Below the pieces are notes generated by a model. That model made no database searches. It saw only the letters and a program-made list of their open reading frames with translations, and had not been told where the DNA came from. DNA of 64,000 bases, taken from assembly GCF_020782235.1 (NCBI RefSeq), contig NZ_JAJGNO010000016.1, forward strand, positions 1 through 64,000, given 5' to 3'. Positions 18,444 through 27,084 of this stretch are shown piece by piece (within the stretch, counting starts at the first letter, position 1; every line of letters starts with the position of its first letter). The DNA comes from Sphingobium naphthae (GTDB lineage Bacteria; Pseudomonadota; Alphaproteobacteria; Sphingomonadales; Sphingomonadaceae). The position numbers and the translations under genes were made by a program.

Positions 18444-19070
18444 TTGCGCCTGCTGGTGATCGACACTGCGACACAGGCCCTGTCCGTGGCGCTGCTGGAA
18501 GATGGCGCACCGATCGGGCAATTTCATGAAATTGTCGGGCGAGGTCATGCCGAAGCGCTGCTGCCGGCGATCGCGGCGCTGCCCGACGGCGGCCGGGCCG
18601 ACGCCATCGCCGTCGATGTGGGCCCGGGCAGCTTTACCGGCGTGCGCATCGGCATCGCCGCCGCGCGCGCCCTGGCGCTCGCCTGGCGCATCTCGCTGCA
18701 TGGCTTCAGTGCGCCTTCGCTGATCGCGGCGCAGGCGGCGCGTGATCATGGACAAGGCTCGCTGATCGTCACCATCACCGGCGGCCATGGCGAACTTTTC
18801 TGGCAGTCCTTCACCGCCGACGGGCGGAGCGCGACGAACGAAATCCGCTCCACTCCCATCACCGAACTGGCGAGCCGGATCGACGCACCCGTCATCTACG
18901 GCACTGGCGCCGAAGCGCTCGTCACCGCGCGCGGCAGCGGCACCGCCGTCACCCTCTATCCCGACGCCAGCGCATGGCCGCTGATCGCGGCTTTGCCCGG
19001 CCTGCCCCCCTCTCCCATCTATGGCCGGGGCGCCGACGCGAAGACAATGGCGGAGCGCGGCCTGTCATGA
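18444..19070 (+). CDS. tsaB: tRNA threonylcarbamoyladenosine biosynthesis protein TsaB
   Basis: TsaB is an inactive ASKHA-fold partner of TsaD that helps make t6A37 in tRNAs reading ANN codons. The 208-residue protein begins MRLLVIDTATQALSVALLE, the typical phosphate-1 strand, and has the GPGSFTGVRIGIAAARALA motif. It starts with TTG at 18444, supported by GGAG six bases upstream; no better ATG is in frame nearby. Its stop overlaps the rimI start by four bases (ATGA), so the two are translationally coupled. This tsaB-rimI order is common in alphaproteobacteria. Confidence 0.94.
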   Translation: MRLLVIDTATQALSVALLEDGAPIGQFHEIVGRGHAEALLPAIAALPDGGRADAIAVDVGPGSFTGVRIGIAAARALALAWRISLHGFSAPSLIAAQAARDHGQGSLIVTITGGHGELFWQSFTADGRSATNEIRSTPITELASRIDAPVIYGTGAEALVTARGSGTAVTLYPDASAWPLIAALPGLPPSPIYGRGADAKTMAERGLS

Positions 19071-19546
19071 TGCCGGGCCTCAGCCTCGATCTGTTCGAAT
19101 CCGTCGACCGCAACGCGATGGCGGACGCGATGGAGGTGATGGTCGCCGCCTTCGACCCCGCCTTTGGCGAAGCCTGGACGCTGCCGCAGCTCTCCGGCGT
19201 CATGACCCTGCCTGGCACCTGGCTGACGATCGCGCGGCTGGACGCCTCACCGCTCGGATTCGCGCTCGTCCGCTCGGTGCTCGACGAATGCGAATTGCTG
19301 TTGCTGGCGGTTGCGCCACTCTGGCGCGGACGCGGCGTGGGCGAAGCATTGCTGCGCGAGAGCCTGCGCACCGCACGCCGTCGCGGCATCGTCTCCATGA
19401 ATCTGGAAGTTCGTGCGTCGAACAACGCCATCCAACTCTATGAGAAGATTGGCTTCGAATATGTGCATCGCCGCCCCGGTTACTATCGGGGCAATGATGG
19501 TCAATTATATGACGCCTTGAGTTTTCGCATAGACATGCGCATTTGA
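19067..19546 (+). CDS. rimI: Ribosomal protein S18-alanine N-acetyltransferase (GNAT)
   Basis: This 159-residue GNAT acetyltransferase is expected to acetylate the N-terminal Ala of ribosomal protein S18, as RimI does in E. coli. The acetyl-CoA motif A is seen as ELLLLAVAPLWRGRGVGEALL (split here as LAVAPLWRGRGVG), followed by motif B, NLEVRASNNAIQLYEKIGF, and the C-terminal RPGYY. The start ATG overlaps the tsaB stop as ATGA, and a second ATG follows directly, so either may serve. The tsaB context supports the RimI assignment over a generic GNAT. Length and motif order are normal. Confidence 0.88.
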   Translation: MMPGLSLDLFESVDRNAMADAMEVMVAAFDPAFGEAWTLPQLSGVMTLPGTWLTIARLDASPLGFALVRSVLDECELLLLAVAPLWRGRGVGEALLRESLRTARRRGIVSMNLEVRASNNAIQLYEKIGFEYVHRRPGYYRGNDGQLYDALSFRIDMRI

Positions 19547-19659
19547 CGCAATCGGCTATTGCGCAATTCACTTGCCAAGACTAGGCGGTGCGGTGCCGCT
19601 CCTGAAAATATTCCGTCGGGCGGGTCGCACTACAATATAACTTGGCAGGAAACAGGACA

Positions 19660-20082
19660 ATGGAAACCGAATCCGCTCAGAACGAACTGCTCATCACGCT
19701 GACCTCGGATATTGTTGCAGCGCATGTCTCCAACAATAGCGTTGCCGTCTCGGATGTGTCGACGCTGATCCAGAATGTTCATGCCGCTCTCGCCGCCCTC
19801 AACGAGCCGGTCGAGACCCCCGAAGCGCGACCCGAACCCGCCGTGTCCGTGCGCGCGTCGATCAAGCCCGACTATATCGTCTGCCTGGAGGACGGTAAGA
19901 AGCTCAAGATGCTCAAGCGCCACCTGATGACTCATTATCAGATGACGCCGGAAGATTATCGCGCGAAGTGGGGCCTGCCCGCCGACTATCCGATGGTCGC
20001 GCCCAATTATGCCGAGCAGCGTCGCAGCCTCGCCAAGAAGATCGGCCTTGGCACCAAGCGTCGTCGCACCCGCGGCAAATAA
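19660..20082 (+). CDS. MucR/Ros-family zinc-finger transcriptional regulator
   Basis: The 140-residue DNA-binding regulator belongs to the MucR/Ros family, which controls exopolysaccharide, motility and cell-cycle genes in alphaproteobacteria. The prokaryotic zinc finger begins IVCLEDGKKLKMLKRHLMTH. The second ligand is Asp rather than Cys (C-x2-D), as described for MucR/Ml proteins. The block EDYRAKWGLPADYP and the tail LAKKIGLGTKRRR are highly conserved. The N-terminal 70 residues form a variable oligomerisation part. ATG 19660 is preferred over an upstream TTG at 19642. The gene is followed by a strong palindromic terminator. The sphingomonad regulon is not readable from this sequence. Confidence 0.9.
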   Translation: METESAQNELLITLTSDIVAAHVSNNSVAVSDVSTLIQNVHAALAALNEPVETPEARPEPAVSVRASIKPDYIVCLEDGKKLKMLKRHLMTHYQMTPEDYRAKWGLPADYPMVAPNYAEQRRSLAKKIGLGTKRRRTRGK

Positions 20083-20109
20083 TCCCGCGTCACCATCCTC
20101 TGTTCGACC

Positions 20110-20143
20110 GGAAAGGGGCGCATCGGCCGATGCGCCCCTTTCC
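20110..20143 (+). terminator. Terminator: 34-bp perfect palindrome behind mucR
   Basis: GGAAAGGGGCGCATCGG (20110-20126) is followed with no spacer by its exact reverse complement (20127-20143), giving a 17-bp arm on each side. The 3' arm ends CCCCTTTCC, which is only weakly T-rich. It lies 28 bases after the mucR stop and 64 bases before fur, so it separates the two transcripts. Confidence 0.65.
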
Positions 20144-20206
20144 TGCATGGGCAAAAGCCGCTAGGCTTTGTCCGACTTTTCGCATGAAGCCAGTAAGCGA
20201 GCCTGC

Positions 20207-20629
20207 ATGAACCGCAAAATTGACGTCGAAGCCCTGTGTCACGAAAAGGGGCTGCGCATCACCGAACAGCGCCGGGTGATCGCCCAGGTGCTGAGCGACG
20301 CCACCGATCATCCCGACGTCGAGGAACTGCACAAGCGCTCCGCTGCCATCGATCCCGGCATTTCGATCGCGACCGTGTACCGCACCGTACGCCTGTTCGA
20401 AGAAGCGGGCATCCTGGAGCGCCACGACTTCGGCGATGGCCGCGCTCGTTACGAAGCGGCGCCGGAATCGCATCACGACCATCTGATCGACGTCGAAACC
20501 GGCAATGTCATCGAGTTCGTCGATCCGGAACTGGAACAGCTGCAGAAGCAGATCGCTGAAAAGCTGGGCTTCCGGCTGGTCGATCACCGTATGGAGCTGT
20601 ACGGCGTCGCCCTCGACCGCAAGAACTGA
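20207..20629 (+). CDS. fur: Fur-family ferric uptake regulator
   Basis: This 140-residue metal-dependent repressor begins MNRKIDVEALCHEKGLRITEQR. The winged-helix recognition region GISIATVYRTVRLFEEAGIL and the metal-site histidines in ESHHDHLIDVETGNVIEF are intact. The C-terminal CXXC zinc motif of E. coli Fur is absent, which is usual for alphaproteobacterial Fur. It could be an iron (Fur) or manganese (Mur) sensor, a distinction known to vary in alphaproteobacteria. ATG 20207 is preferred over a TTG frame opening at 20168. The gene is followed at once by plsC. The fur-plsC-miaB-phoH-ybeY order is a conserved alphaproteobacterial cluster, suggesting co-transcription. Confidence 0.93.
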   Translation: MNRKIDVEALCHEKGLRITEQRRVIAQVLSDATDHPDVEELHKRSAAIDPGISIATVYRTVRLFEEAGILERHDFGDGRARYEAAPESHHDHLIDVETGNVIEFVDPELEQLQKQIAEKLGFRLVDHRMELYGVALDRKN

Positions 20630-20633
20630 CCAT

Positions 20634-21392
20634 CTGGCGCCGCTGCGACGCGCGGGCAGGCTGGCGGCGCTGGCCGGCAGCCTGCTGCTGTGCCTCGTCC
20701 CGCATCTCGCCTGCCGCTTGGTCGGCCGGCGCTCGCCTTGGCCGCCCCGCTTTCTCGGTCTCGCCGCGCGATCCGTAGGGGCGCGGGTGCAGGTGGAAGG
20801 GCGCCCGGCCGAGGGCGATATTTTCCTGCTCGCCAATCATGTCAGTTGGATCGACATATTGGCGCTGGGCGGCGCGACCGGCGCCGCCTTCGTGTCGCAG
20901 GACGGCGTGGCGCGCTGGCCGGTGATCGGATGGCTCGCCGCACAGAACAACACGCTGTTCGTGTCGCGCGAGCGGCGCGGCGGCCTGTCGCGCCAGATAG
21001 ACGCTCTGCGCGCGGCGATGCTGGGGCACCAGCCGGTCGCGCTTTTCCCCGAAGGAACCACCAGCGACGGCACGGACCTGCTGCCCTTCAAGCCCACCTT
21101 GCTCGCCGTGCTGTTGCCGCCGCCGCGCCCGGTCCGGATCCAGCCCATCCATATCGACTATGGCCCCGCCGCGCCGGATATCGCCTGGGTGGGCGAGGAG
21201 CCCGCGCTCCACAATGTCATGCGCATTCTGGGCCGCAAGGGCGCGCTGCCGGTCACGATCCGCTTCCTTGCCCCCTTCGACCCTGCCGATTGCGCCGATC
21301 GCAAGGCCATCGCCGCGCTGGCGCGCAATCGGATCGCGAACAGCATCGCTGCGCATCAGCGCTCTTCCGCTCCCCCGCTGCCGCCTGTATAG
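20634..21392 (+). CDS. plsC: 1-acyl-sn-glycerol-3-phosphate acyltransferase
   Basis: PlsC acylates lysophosphatidic acid to phosphatidic acid at the inner membrane. The catalytic HX4D motif appears as NHVSWID, and the later FPEGTTSDG block is also present. A hydrophobic anchor (LAALAGSLLLCLVPHLA) opens the protein. The frame is clear but the start is not. No ATG, GTG or TTG lies in frame between the fur stop and the anchor; the first candidates are a CTG at 20634, five bases after the fur stop, or an ATG at 20505 inside fur. Translation may be coupled to fur. The protein is about 252 residues from 20634, normal for the family. The function is secure; the start is tentative. Confidence 0.88.
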   Translation: MAPLRRAGRLAALAGSLLLCLVPHLACRLVGRRSPWPPRFLGLAARSVGARVQVEGRPAEGDIFLLANHVSWIDILALGGATGAAFVSQDGVARWPVIGWLAAQNNTLFVSRERRGGLSRQIDALRAAMLGHQPVALFPEGTTSDGTDLLPFKPTLLAVLLPPPRPVRIQPIHIDYGPAAPDIAWVGEEPALHNVMRILGRKGALPVTIRFLAPFDPADCADRKAIAALARNRIANSIAAHQRSSAPPLPPV

Positions 21393-21401
21393 CTGGCCTG
21401 C

Positions 21402-22766
21402 ATGAATCGTAACGACACTCCGCAAAATCCGGCAAAGACTGCGCCAGCGACTTTCCACGTCAAATCCTTCGGCTGTCAGATGAACGTCTATGATGGCGAG
21501 CGCATGGCCGAAATGCTGGGCACGCAGGGCATGACCGCCGCCGCCGACGGCGCGGAGGCCGACCTTGTCATCCTCAACACCTGCCACATCCGCGAAAAGG
21601 CGGTGGACAAGGTTTATTCCGACATCGGCCGCCTGACGCGCGAAGATGGCAGCCGCCCGATGATCGCCGTCGCCGGCTGCGTCGCCCAGGCGGAGGGCGG
21701 CGAGATCCAGCGCCGCGCGCGCAACGTCGACATCGTCGTCGGGCCGCAGGCCTATCACCGCCTGCCCGACCTGATCGGGAAGGTCGGGCGCGGCGAAGCG
21801 GCGGTCGACACCGACATGCCGCTCGCCTCCAAGTTCGGCGCGCTGCCCGCGCGCACGAAACAGGCGCGCCCCACCGCCTTCCTCACCATCATGGAGGGCT
21901 GCGACAAATTCTGCACCTATTGCGTGGTCCCCTATACGCGCGGCGCCGAAATCAGCCGGAGCTGGAGCGCCATCGTCAATGAGGCCAAGGCGCTGGTCGT
22001 CGGCGGCGCGCGCGAGATCACGCTGCTCGGCCAGAATGTGAACGCCTGGACCGGCGAGGATGACAAGGGCCGGATGCAGGGCATGGATGGCCTGGTCCGC
22101 GAATTGGCGAAGATCACAGACCTGCGCCGCATCCGCTACACCACCAGCCATCCCAACGACATGAGCGACGGCCTGATCGCCGCGCATGGCGACGTCGACA
22201 AGCTGATGCCGTTCCTCCACTTGCCGGTGCAGGCGGGCAATGACCGCATCCTCAAGGCGATGAACCGCAGCCACAGCGCCGAGAGCTATCTGCGCATCAT
22301 CGAGCGAGTGCGGCAGGCGCGGCCGGACATCGCCCTGTCGGGCGATTTCATCGTCGGCTTCCCCGGCGAAACGGATGCGGAATTCGAGGATACGCTGCGC
22401 ATCGTCGAGCAAGTGCGCTATGCGCAATGCTATTCCTTCAAATATAGCCCGCGCCCGGGCACTCCGGCGGCCGACATGGATCATCAGATTCCCGCCGCGG
22501 TGATGGACGAACGGCTCGCGCGCCTGCAGGCGCTGCTCAACCGGCAGCAGGCGGACTTCAACGCGGCGACGGTCGGCCGTACGACCGACATCCTGCTCGA
22601 GCGAAAGGGGCGTCACCCCGGCCAGCTCATCGGCAAGTCGCCCTGGCTCCAGTCCGTTGTCGTGACCGCCCCGGACCTCGGCATCGGCGACATGATCGAC
22701 GTCGACATCATCAGCGCCGGCCCGAACAGCCTGGCCGGCGACTTAGTCAGGAGGAAGGCCGCTTGA
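21402..22766 (+). CDS. miaB: tRNA-2-methylthio-N6-dimethylallyladenosine synthase
   Basis: MiaB is a radical SAM methylthiotransferase that adds the ms2 group to i6A37 of tRNAs. The 454-residue protein has three domains. The first is the N-terminal UPF0004 domain with cysteines in [18 protein letters not shown] and AGCVAQ. The second is the radical SAM core with CX3CX2C in [15 protein letters not shown]. The third is a C-terminal TRAM domain ([18 protein letters not shown]). All six cluster-binding cysteines are visible. It starts ten bases after plsC and continues the fur-plsC-miaB-phoH-ybeY run. The weak spacing of the plsC and miaB starts suggests one transcript. Confidence 0.97.
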   Translation: MNRNDTPQNPAKTAPATFHVKSFGCQMNVYDGERMAEMLGTQGMTAAADGAEADLVILNTCHIREKAVDKVYSDIGRLTREDGSRPMIAVAGCVAQAEGGEIQRRARNVDIVVGPQAYHRLPDLIGKVGRGEAAVDTDMPLASKFGALPARTKQARPTAFLTIMEGCDKFCTYCVVPYTRGAEISRSWSAIVNEAKALVVGGAREITLLGQNVNAWTGEDDKGRMQGMDGLVRELAKITDLRRIRYTTSHPNDMSDGLIAAHGDVDKLMPFLHLPVQAGNDRILKAMNRSHSAESYLRIIERVRQARPDIALSGDFIVGFPGETDAEFEDTLRIVEQVRYAQCYSFKYSPRPGTPAADMDHQIPAAVMDERLARLQALLNRQQADFNAATVGRTTDILLERKGRHPGQLIGKSPWLQSVVVTAPDLGIGDMIDVDIISAGPNSLAGDLVRRKAA

Positions 22767-22782
22767 TCTCAAAATCCGTCGA

Positions 22783-22798
22783 TCCCGCAAAAGCGGGA
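22783..22798. repeat. Short GC hairpin between miaB and phoH
   Basis: TCCCGC-AAAA-GCGGGA forms a 6-bp stem with a four-base loop, preceded by GA. Similar hairpins occur at 31502-31517 and 58955-58975. They look like members of a small dispersed intergenic repeat family. No T-run follows, so it is not a convincing terminator. Confidence 0.45.
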
Positions 22799-22888
22799 GC
22801 CCGTCTCCCATCCGGTCGGCTAGCGTCGGGGCAAGGGTTAGGGTCGCTCGGAGGAACGAGCGGGACGGACAGAGAGGGAGGCTGCTGA

Positions 22889-23893
22889 ATGTCGAAGAAA
22901 CCGCATCATCATGCGCGCGGCGATACGGCCGAGCGCGCGCGGCTGGAAGTCACGTTCGATCGTCCGCATCTGCTCGGCACTCTGTTCGGGCAATATGACC
23001 AGAATCTGGTCGCGATCGAGAATCGCTTGGGCGTCTACATCGCCGCGCGCGGCAACAAGCTGCAAATCGAGGGCGAGGCGGAAGCCGCCGCCCGCGCCCG
23101 CGATGTCATGACCGGCCTCTACAACCGCATCGTCGCCGGCCAGGAAATCGATGCCGGCGCCGTGGAGGCCGTCATCGCCATGTCGTCCGAACCCACATTG
23201 GACGGCATCATCCGCCATGACGTCGCCGAGCCGCCCAAGGTGATGATCCGCACGCGCAAGAAGACGATCGTCCCCCGTTCGGCGACGCAGGTCACCTATA
23301 TGGAAGCGCTCAACCGCAACGACATCATCTTCGCGCTTGGCCCGGCCGGCACGGGCAAGACCTATCTGGCCGTTGCCCAGGCGGTGAGCCAGCTCATCAC
23401 CGGCAGCGTCGATCGCCTCATCCTGTCGCGTCCAGCCGTCGAAGCGGGCGAGCGCCTCGGCTTCCTGCCCGGCGACATGAAGGACAAGGTCGACCCCTAT
23501 CTGCGCCCGATCTACGACGCGCTTTACGATACGCTGCCCGCCGAACAGGTCGAGCGGCGCATCGCGTCGGGCGAGATCGAGATCGCGCCGCTCGCCTTCA
23601 TGCGCGGCCGTACGCTCGCCAACGCCTTCATCGTGCTGGACGAAGCGCAGAACACCACCATCGCCCAGATGAAGATGTTCCTCACGCGCTTCGGCGAAGG
23701 CAGCCGCATGGTGATCTGCGGCGATCCCAAGCAGGTCGACTTGCCGCAACCGGGCGTCTCCGGCCTTGCCGACGCGGTTTCGCGGCTGGGGGGCGTCGAG
23801 GGCATCGCCATGGTGCCCTTCGGCGTCGGCGACGTTGTCCGCCACCCGGTCGTCGGGCGCATCGTCCAGGCCTATGAGGGCCCGGATGCCTGA
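22889..23893 (+). CDS. phoH: PhoH-family ATPase
   Basis: The 334-residue cytoplasmic P-loop ATPase has Walker A GPAGTGKTYLAVAQ and Walker B FIVLDEAQNTT, with an N-terminal KH-like segment (ENRLGVYIAARGNKLQIEGE). PhoH-like proteins are linked to RNA metabolism and often sit beside ybeY, as here. Their exact activity is not settled. The start is well supported by GGGAGG nine bases upstream. It belongs to the miaB-phoH-ybeY-corC run. A leader of about 120 bases with small hairpins precedes it. Confidence 0.94.
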   Translation: MSKKPHHHARGDTAERARLEVTFDRPHLLGTLFGQYDQNLVAIENRLGVYIAARGNKLQIEGEAEAAARARDVMTGLYNRIVAGQEIDAGAVEAVIAMSSEPTLDGIIRHDVAEPPKVMIRTRKKTIVPRSATQVTYMEALNRNDIIFALGPAGTGKTYLAVAQAVSQLITGSVDRLILSRPAVEAGERLGFLPGDMKDKVDPYLRPIYDALYDTLPAEQVERRIASGEIEIAPLAFMRGRTLANAFIVLDEAQNTTIAQMKMFLTRFGEGSRMVICGDPKQVDLPQPGVSGLADAVSRLGGVEGIAMVPFGVGDVVRHPVVGRIVQAYEGPDA

Positions 23894-23989
23894 CCAGCGC
23901 TGTAATCCATTCGTCTTCGGCGCGTCGCGAAGGCCAGCCCAGCAGCGCAAGGCTGCGACGTCGCTCAATCCCAATCGAATGACGGCATC

Positions 23990-24499
23990 ATGATCGAAGT
24001 CGCCCTGTTGCATGAGGATGGCTGGCCCGGCGCGGACTGGGAACTGATCGCGCAGCGCGCGGTCAGCACAGCGATCGCGCACAGCCCCTACGCCGCCTTC
24101 GCCAGCGACGCGACCCTCTACGAGGTCGCGGTCAAATTGACGTCGGATGAGGAAGTCCATGCCCTCAACCGCGCCTATCGCGACAAGGACAAGCCGACGA
24201 ACGTCCTGTCCTTCCCGATGGTCCAGGACGACCTGCTGGAAGTCACCGCCAACACCGATGATGGCGAAGTGCTGCTGGGCGACATCGTTCTGGCCGAGGG
24301 CGTATGCGCCGCCGAAGCCGCCGACAAGGGCATCAGCGTCGCCGATCATGCCACGCATCTGATCGTTCATGGGACTTTTCATTTGCTCGGATATGACCAT
24401 ATGGACGACAATGAGGCCGAAGCGATGGAAGCGCTGGAGATCACCGCGCTGGCGTCGCTCGGCTTGGCCGATCCCTATGGGGATCGCGAAGAGATTTGA
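23990..24499 (+). CDS. ybeY: Endoribonuclease YbeY (rRNA maturation factor)
   Basis: YbeY is a small zinc-dependent RNase needed for 16S rRNA 3' maturation and ribosome quality control. The signature HGTFHLLGYDH, with three zinc-binding histidines, is intact near residues 127-137, and RDKDKPTNVLSFP marks the conserved N-terminal region. The 169-residue length is typical for alphaproteobacteria. It follows phoH by about 95 bases and precedes corC by about 70. Both neighbours are the usual partners of ybeY. Confidence 0.96.
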   Translation: MIEVALLHEDGWPGADWELIAQRAVSTAIAHSPYAAFASDATLYEVAVKLTSDEEVHALNRAYRDKDKPTNVLSFPMVQDDLLEVTANTDDGEVLLGDIVLAEGVCAAEAADKGISVADHATHLIVHGTFHLLGYDHMDDNEAEAMEALEITALASLGLADPYGDREEI

Positions 24500-24571
24500 T
24501 GGCGCTGTTTTAAAGCCGGCCGAGTGGCGGACGACTTTGAATTGCGGTGAAACAGGGGACTAGGACGATCG

Positions 24572-25507
24572 ATGGCTGAGGGCAGCCCCAAGGACGGCAA
24601 CGCTTCGAAAGAGGCGGACAGTAGCAGCGAGGGCGGTTTATGGAGCGGCATCAAGTCGCTCCTGTTCGGCGAGAATGCGGAAACCAGCCTTCGCAGGGAG
24701 CTGGAGGAAGCACTCGACGAATATGACGAGGAAGAACAGGAAGATCATCCGCCGGTAAAGGGTGACCTGTCCGCGATCGAGCGGCAGATGCTGCGCAACC
24801 TGCTGCATTTTTCGGAGCATACGGTCGACGATGTCGCCGTGCCCCGCTCCGACATCATCGCCATCGAGGAGAAGGCGAGCTTCGCCGATCTCGCCGCGCT
24901 GTTCGCCGAAGCCGGCCACAGCCGCATTCCCGTCTATCGCGAGAATCTCGACACGATCGTGGGCATGATCCACATTCGCGACGCCTTCGCCATCATGGCG
25001 GGAAAGGCGCCGGTGCCCGATACGCTCGCGCCGTTGATCCGCCAGCCGCTCTATGTGCCCGAAAGCATGGGCGCACTCGACCTGCTGGCCGAAATGCGCG
25101 CTAAGCGCACGCACCTCGCGATCGTCCTTGACGAATATTCCGGCACCGAGGGTCTGTTGACCTTCGAGGATCTGGTGGAGGAGATTGTCGGCGACGTCGA
25201 GGACGAGCATGACGATGCGCCCGAAGCAATGCTGGTGCCGCTCGACGAGGGGCTGTGGGACGCCGACGCGCGCGCCGAGTTGGACGATGTCGCGCGGGAA
25301 ATCGACGCGCGGCTCGGCGACGTGGAGGAGGATGTCGACACGCTCGGCGGCCTCGCTTTCGTGCTCGCCGGCCGCGTTCCCGAAGTGGGCGAAATATTGG
25401 AGCATCCCGAAAGCGGCTGGAAACTGGAAGTCACCGCCAGCGACAGCCGTCGCGTCAGTCGCCTGCGGCTTCATCCCCCCGCCGAGCAGGTTGCGGAAGC
25501 CGAATAG
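24572..25507 (+). CDS. corC: CorC/HlyC-family protein with CBS domain pair
   Basis: The 311-residue protein has no transmembrane helices. Two CBS domains span about residues 85-205 (MLRNLLHFSEHTVDDVAVPRS, cited in part as VDDVAVPRSDIIAIEE, then RTHLAIVLDEYSGTEGLLT). They are followed by the CorC_HlyC transporter-associated domain at about 225-300. An acidic stretch, EYDEEEQEDH, precedes the first CBS domain. CorC is linked to Mg2+/Co2+ efflux, but its role is uncertain. In many alphaproteobacteria lnt (apolipoprotein N-acyltransferase) comes next; here the next gene is a DUF2142 membrane protein instead. Confidence 0.9.
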   Translation: MAEGSPKDGNASKEADSSSEGGLWSGIKSLLFGENAETSLRRELEEALDEYDEEEQEDHPPVKGDLSAIERQMLRNLLHFSEHTVDDVAVPRSDIIAIEEKASFADLAALFAEAGHSRIPVYRENLDTIVGMIHIRDAFAIMAGKAPVPDTLAPLIRQPLYVPESMGALDLLAEMRAKRTHLAIVLDEYSGTEGLLTFEDLVEEIVGDVEDEHDDAPEAMLVPLDEGLWDADARAELDDVAREIDARLGDVEEDVDTLGGLAFVLAGRVPEVGEILEHPESGWKLEVTASDSRRVSRLRLHPPAEQVAEAE

Positions 25508-25578
25508 CGCGGCCGCACGGCAACGTCGCGGCAGCGAAGACCGGTCGCCGCCGGGCCGCAGTCGCGAAATGTTAAGCC

Positions 25579-27084
25579 GTGCTGGCTAAGCCGTTGCCGA
25601 TGCGGAACGAGAGACAGAGATTTTCAGGCCGGTCGCGCGCCGACATGCCGTTCGCGCCGCCGTGGAGCGGCCTGGAACGGCTGCTCTTCGCCGCCATCTG
25701 CACAGCGACGCTCTTCTTCGCGCTGGTCACGCCACCCTTTCAGGCACCCGACGAAAACCAGCATTATATGAAGGCGCTGAGCCTGACCGAGGGCAAGTTG
25801 CTGACCGAGCAGCGGGGCGCCGCGATCGGCGCCGAGCTGCCGCGCGCCGCCCTCGCCATCCATGCAGAGGACTTCCCGACCGACGTTCCGCCGCGTCCAC
25901 GCCAATTCCACGCGGAGCAACTGGCGAGGAGCGCCGCAGCCGATCCTGCGCGCCCGGGCCGCGCCTTCGCTGACTTTCCCAATGTCGCCAGCTACGCGCC
26001 CAGCCTCTACGCCCCCGGTGCGGCCGGCCTGGCGGTGGGCGGTGTCGTTGGCCTGCCGGCGCTCGGCAGCTTCTATCTTGGTCGCCTGGTCAATGCGCTC
26101 GCCGGCCTCGCACTGCTGCTTGCCGCCCTGCGCCTGCTGCCCTTTGGCCGCAATGCCTTGCTGGCGACCGCCTTGCTGCCGACCTTCGCCTATCAGACGG
26201 GGTCGCTGTCACCCGATGCGGTGATCAATGGCCTCGGCTTTCTGGGCCTGGCGCTGGCGCTGCGCGCCGCGTTCATGCGTCCAGCGCCCCTGTCGTCGGC
26301 GGCGCTGCTGGTGACTGGCCCGCTGCTGGCGCTGTGCAAGGGCGTCTATCTGCCGCTGATGGCCGCTGGGCTGCGCTGGCGCGGGCCCCGCGACGCGCGT
26401 CTATGGCTGATCCTGGGTGCGATGGCGCTGGGCGTGGCGGCCTTCATGGGCTGGATGCACTATTCGGGCGGCAGCCAGGCGCTCTACCATATTCAGTCGC
26501 GCAAGACGGGCGAGACGATGATGACCGCGCCGCTGCGCGATCAACTGGCCGTCATCCTGGCCGACCCCGTCTCCTTCATCCGCATCCTCGCCGCCAGCGT
26601 GATCGAGCGCGCGCCGGTCTATGCGCTTCAGATCGTCGGCCGGTTCGGCTGGAACGCGATCCTGCTGCCGTTGCTCGCCTACCCTCTCGCGTTGCTGATG
26701 CTGGGCGCGGGTATCGCCTGCGGGTCGGGCGCGCGCTTCGGCACCGGTCAGCGCCTCTGGTGGCTCGCCATCGCCGCGGGCGTTGCGCTGTTGATCGAAA
26801 CCGCCATGTATCTGACCGGCACGCCGCTTGGCGCCGAATATATTCAGGGAACGCAGGGCCGCTATTTCCTGCCCGTCCTGACCCTCGTCCTGCTGGCGCT
26901 GTCGCCGGCGCGCGGTGTCGTCAGGGCGCAGCGGCTGCTCGCATGCGCCGCCATCCCGCTACTGCTGATCGCCGCCGCGTGCGTGTTCGACAGTTTCTGG
27001 ATCCATGGCTTCGTCACCGCGGACGGCATGCCGCCCCACGACAGCATCATCCGCGCGCTGCTCCTCCCCTCTCCGCGCTGGTAG
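25579..27084 (+). CDS. DUF2142 family polytopic membrane protein
   Basis: This is a membrane protein of up to 501 residues with about ten hydrophobic segments. The family hallmark near the first periplasmic loop is PPFQAPDENQHYMKALSL. DUF2142 proteins resemble GT-C glycosyltransferases and are often found with surface polysaccharide genes; their activity is mostly unproved. Three starts are possible: GTG 25579, ATG 25600 and ATG 25645. The last places the first membrane helix close to the N-terminus, and none has a clear ribosome binding site. The 3' end overlaps the convergent PAP2 gene by 126 bases. A role in lipid-linked glycan transfer is only inferred from the fold family and the PAP2 neighbour. 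Confidence 0.8.
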   Translation: MLAKPLPMRNERQRFSGRSRADMPFAPPWSGLERLLFAAICTATLFFALVTPPFQAPDENQHYMKALSLTEGKLLTEQRGAAIGAELPRAALAIHAEDFPTDVPPRPRQFHAEQLARSAAADPARPGRAFADFPNVASYAPSLYAPGAAGLAVGGVVGLPALGSFYLGRLVNALAGLALLLAALRLLPFGRNALLATALLPTFAYQTGSLSPDAVINGLGFLGLALALRAAFMRPAPLSSAALLVTGPLLALCKGVYLPLMAAGLRWRGPRDARLWLILGAMALGVAAFMGWMHYSGGSQALYHIQSRKTGETMMTAPLRDQLAVILADPVSFIRILAASVIERAPVYALQIVGRFGWNAILLPLLAYPLALLMLGAGIACGSGARFGTGQRLWWLAIAAGVALLIETAMYLTGTPLGAEYIQGTQGRYFLPVLTLVLLALSPARGVVRAQRLLACAAIPLLLIAAACVFDSFWIHGFVTADGMPPHDSIIRALLLPSPRW

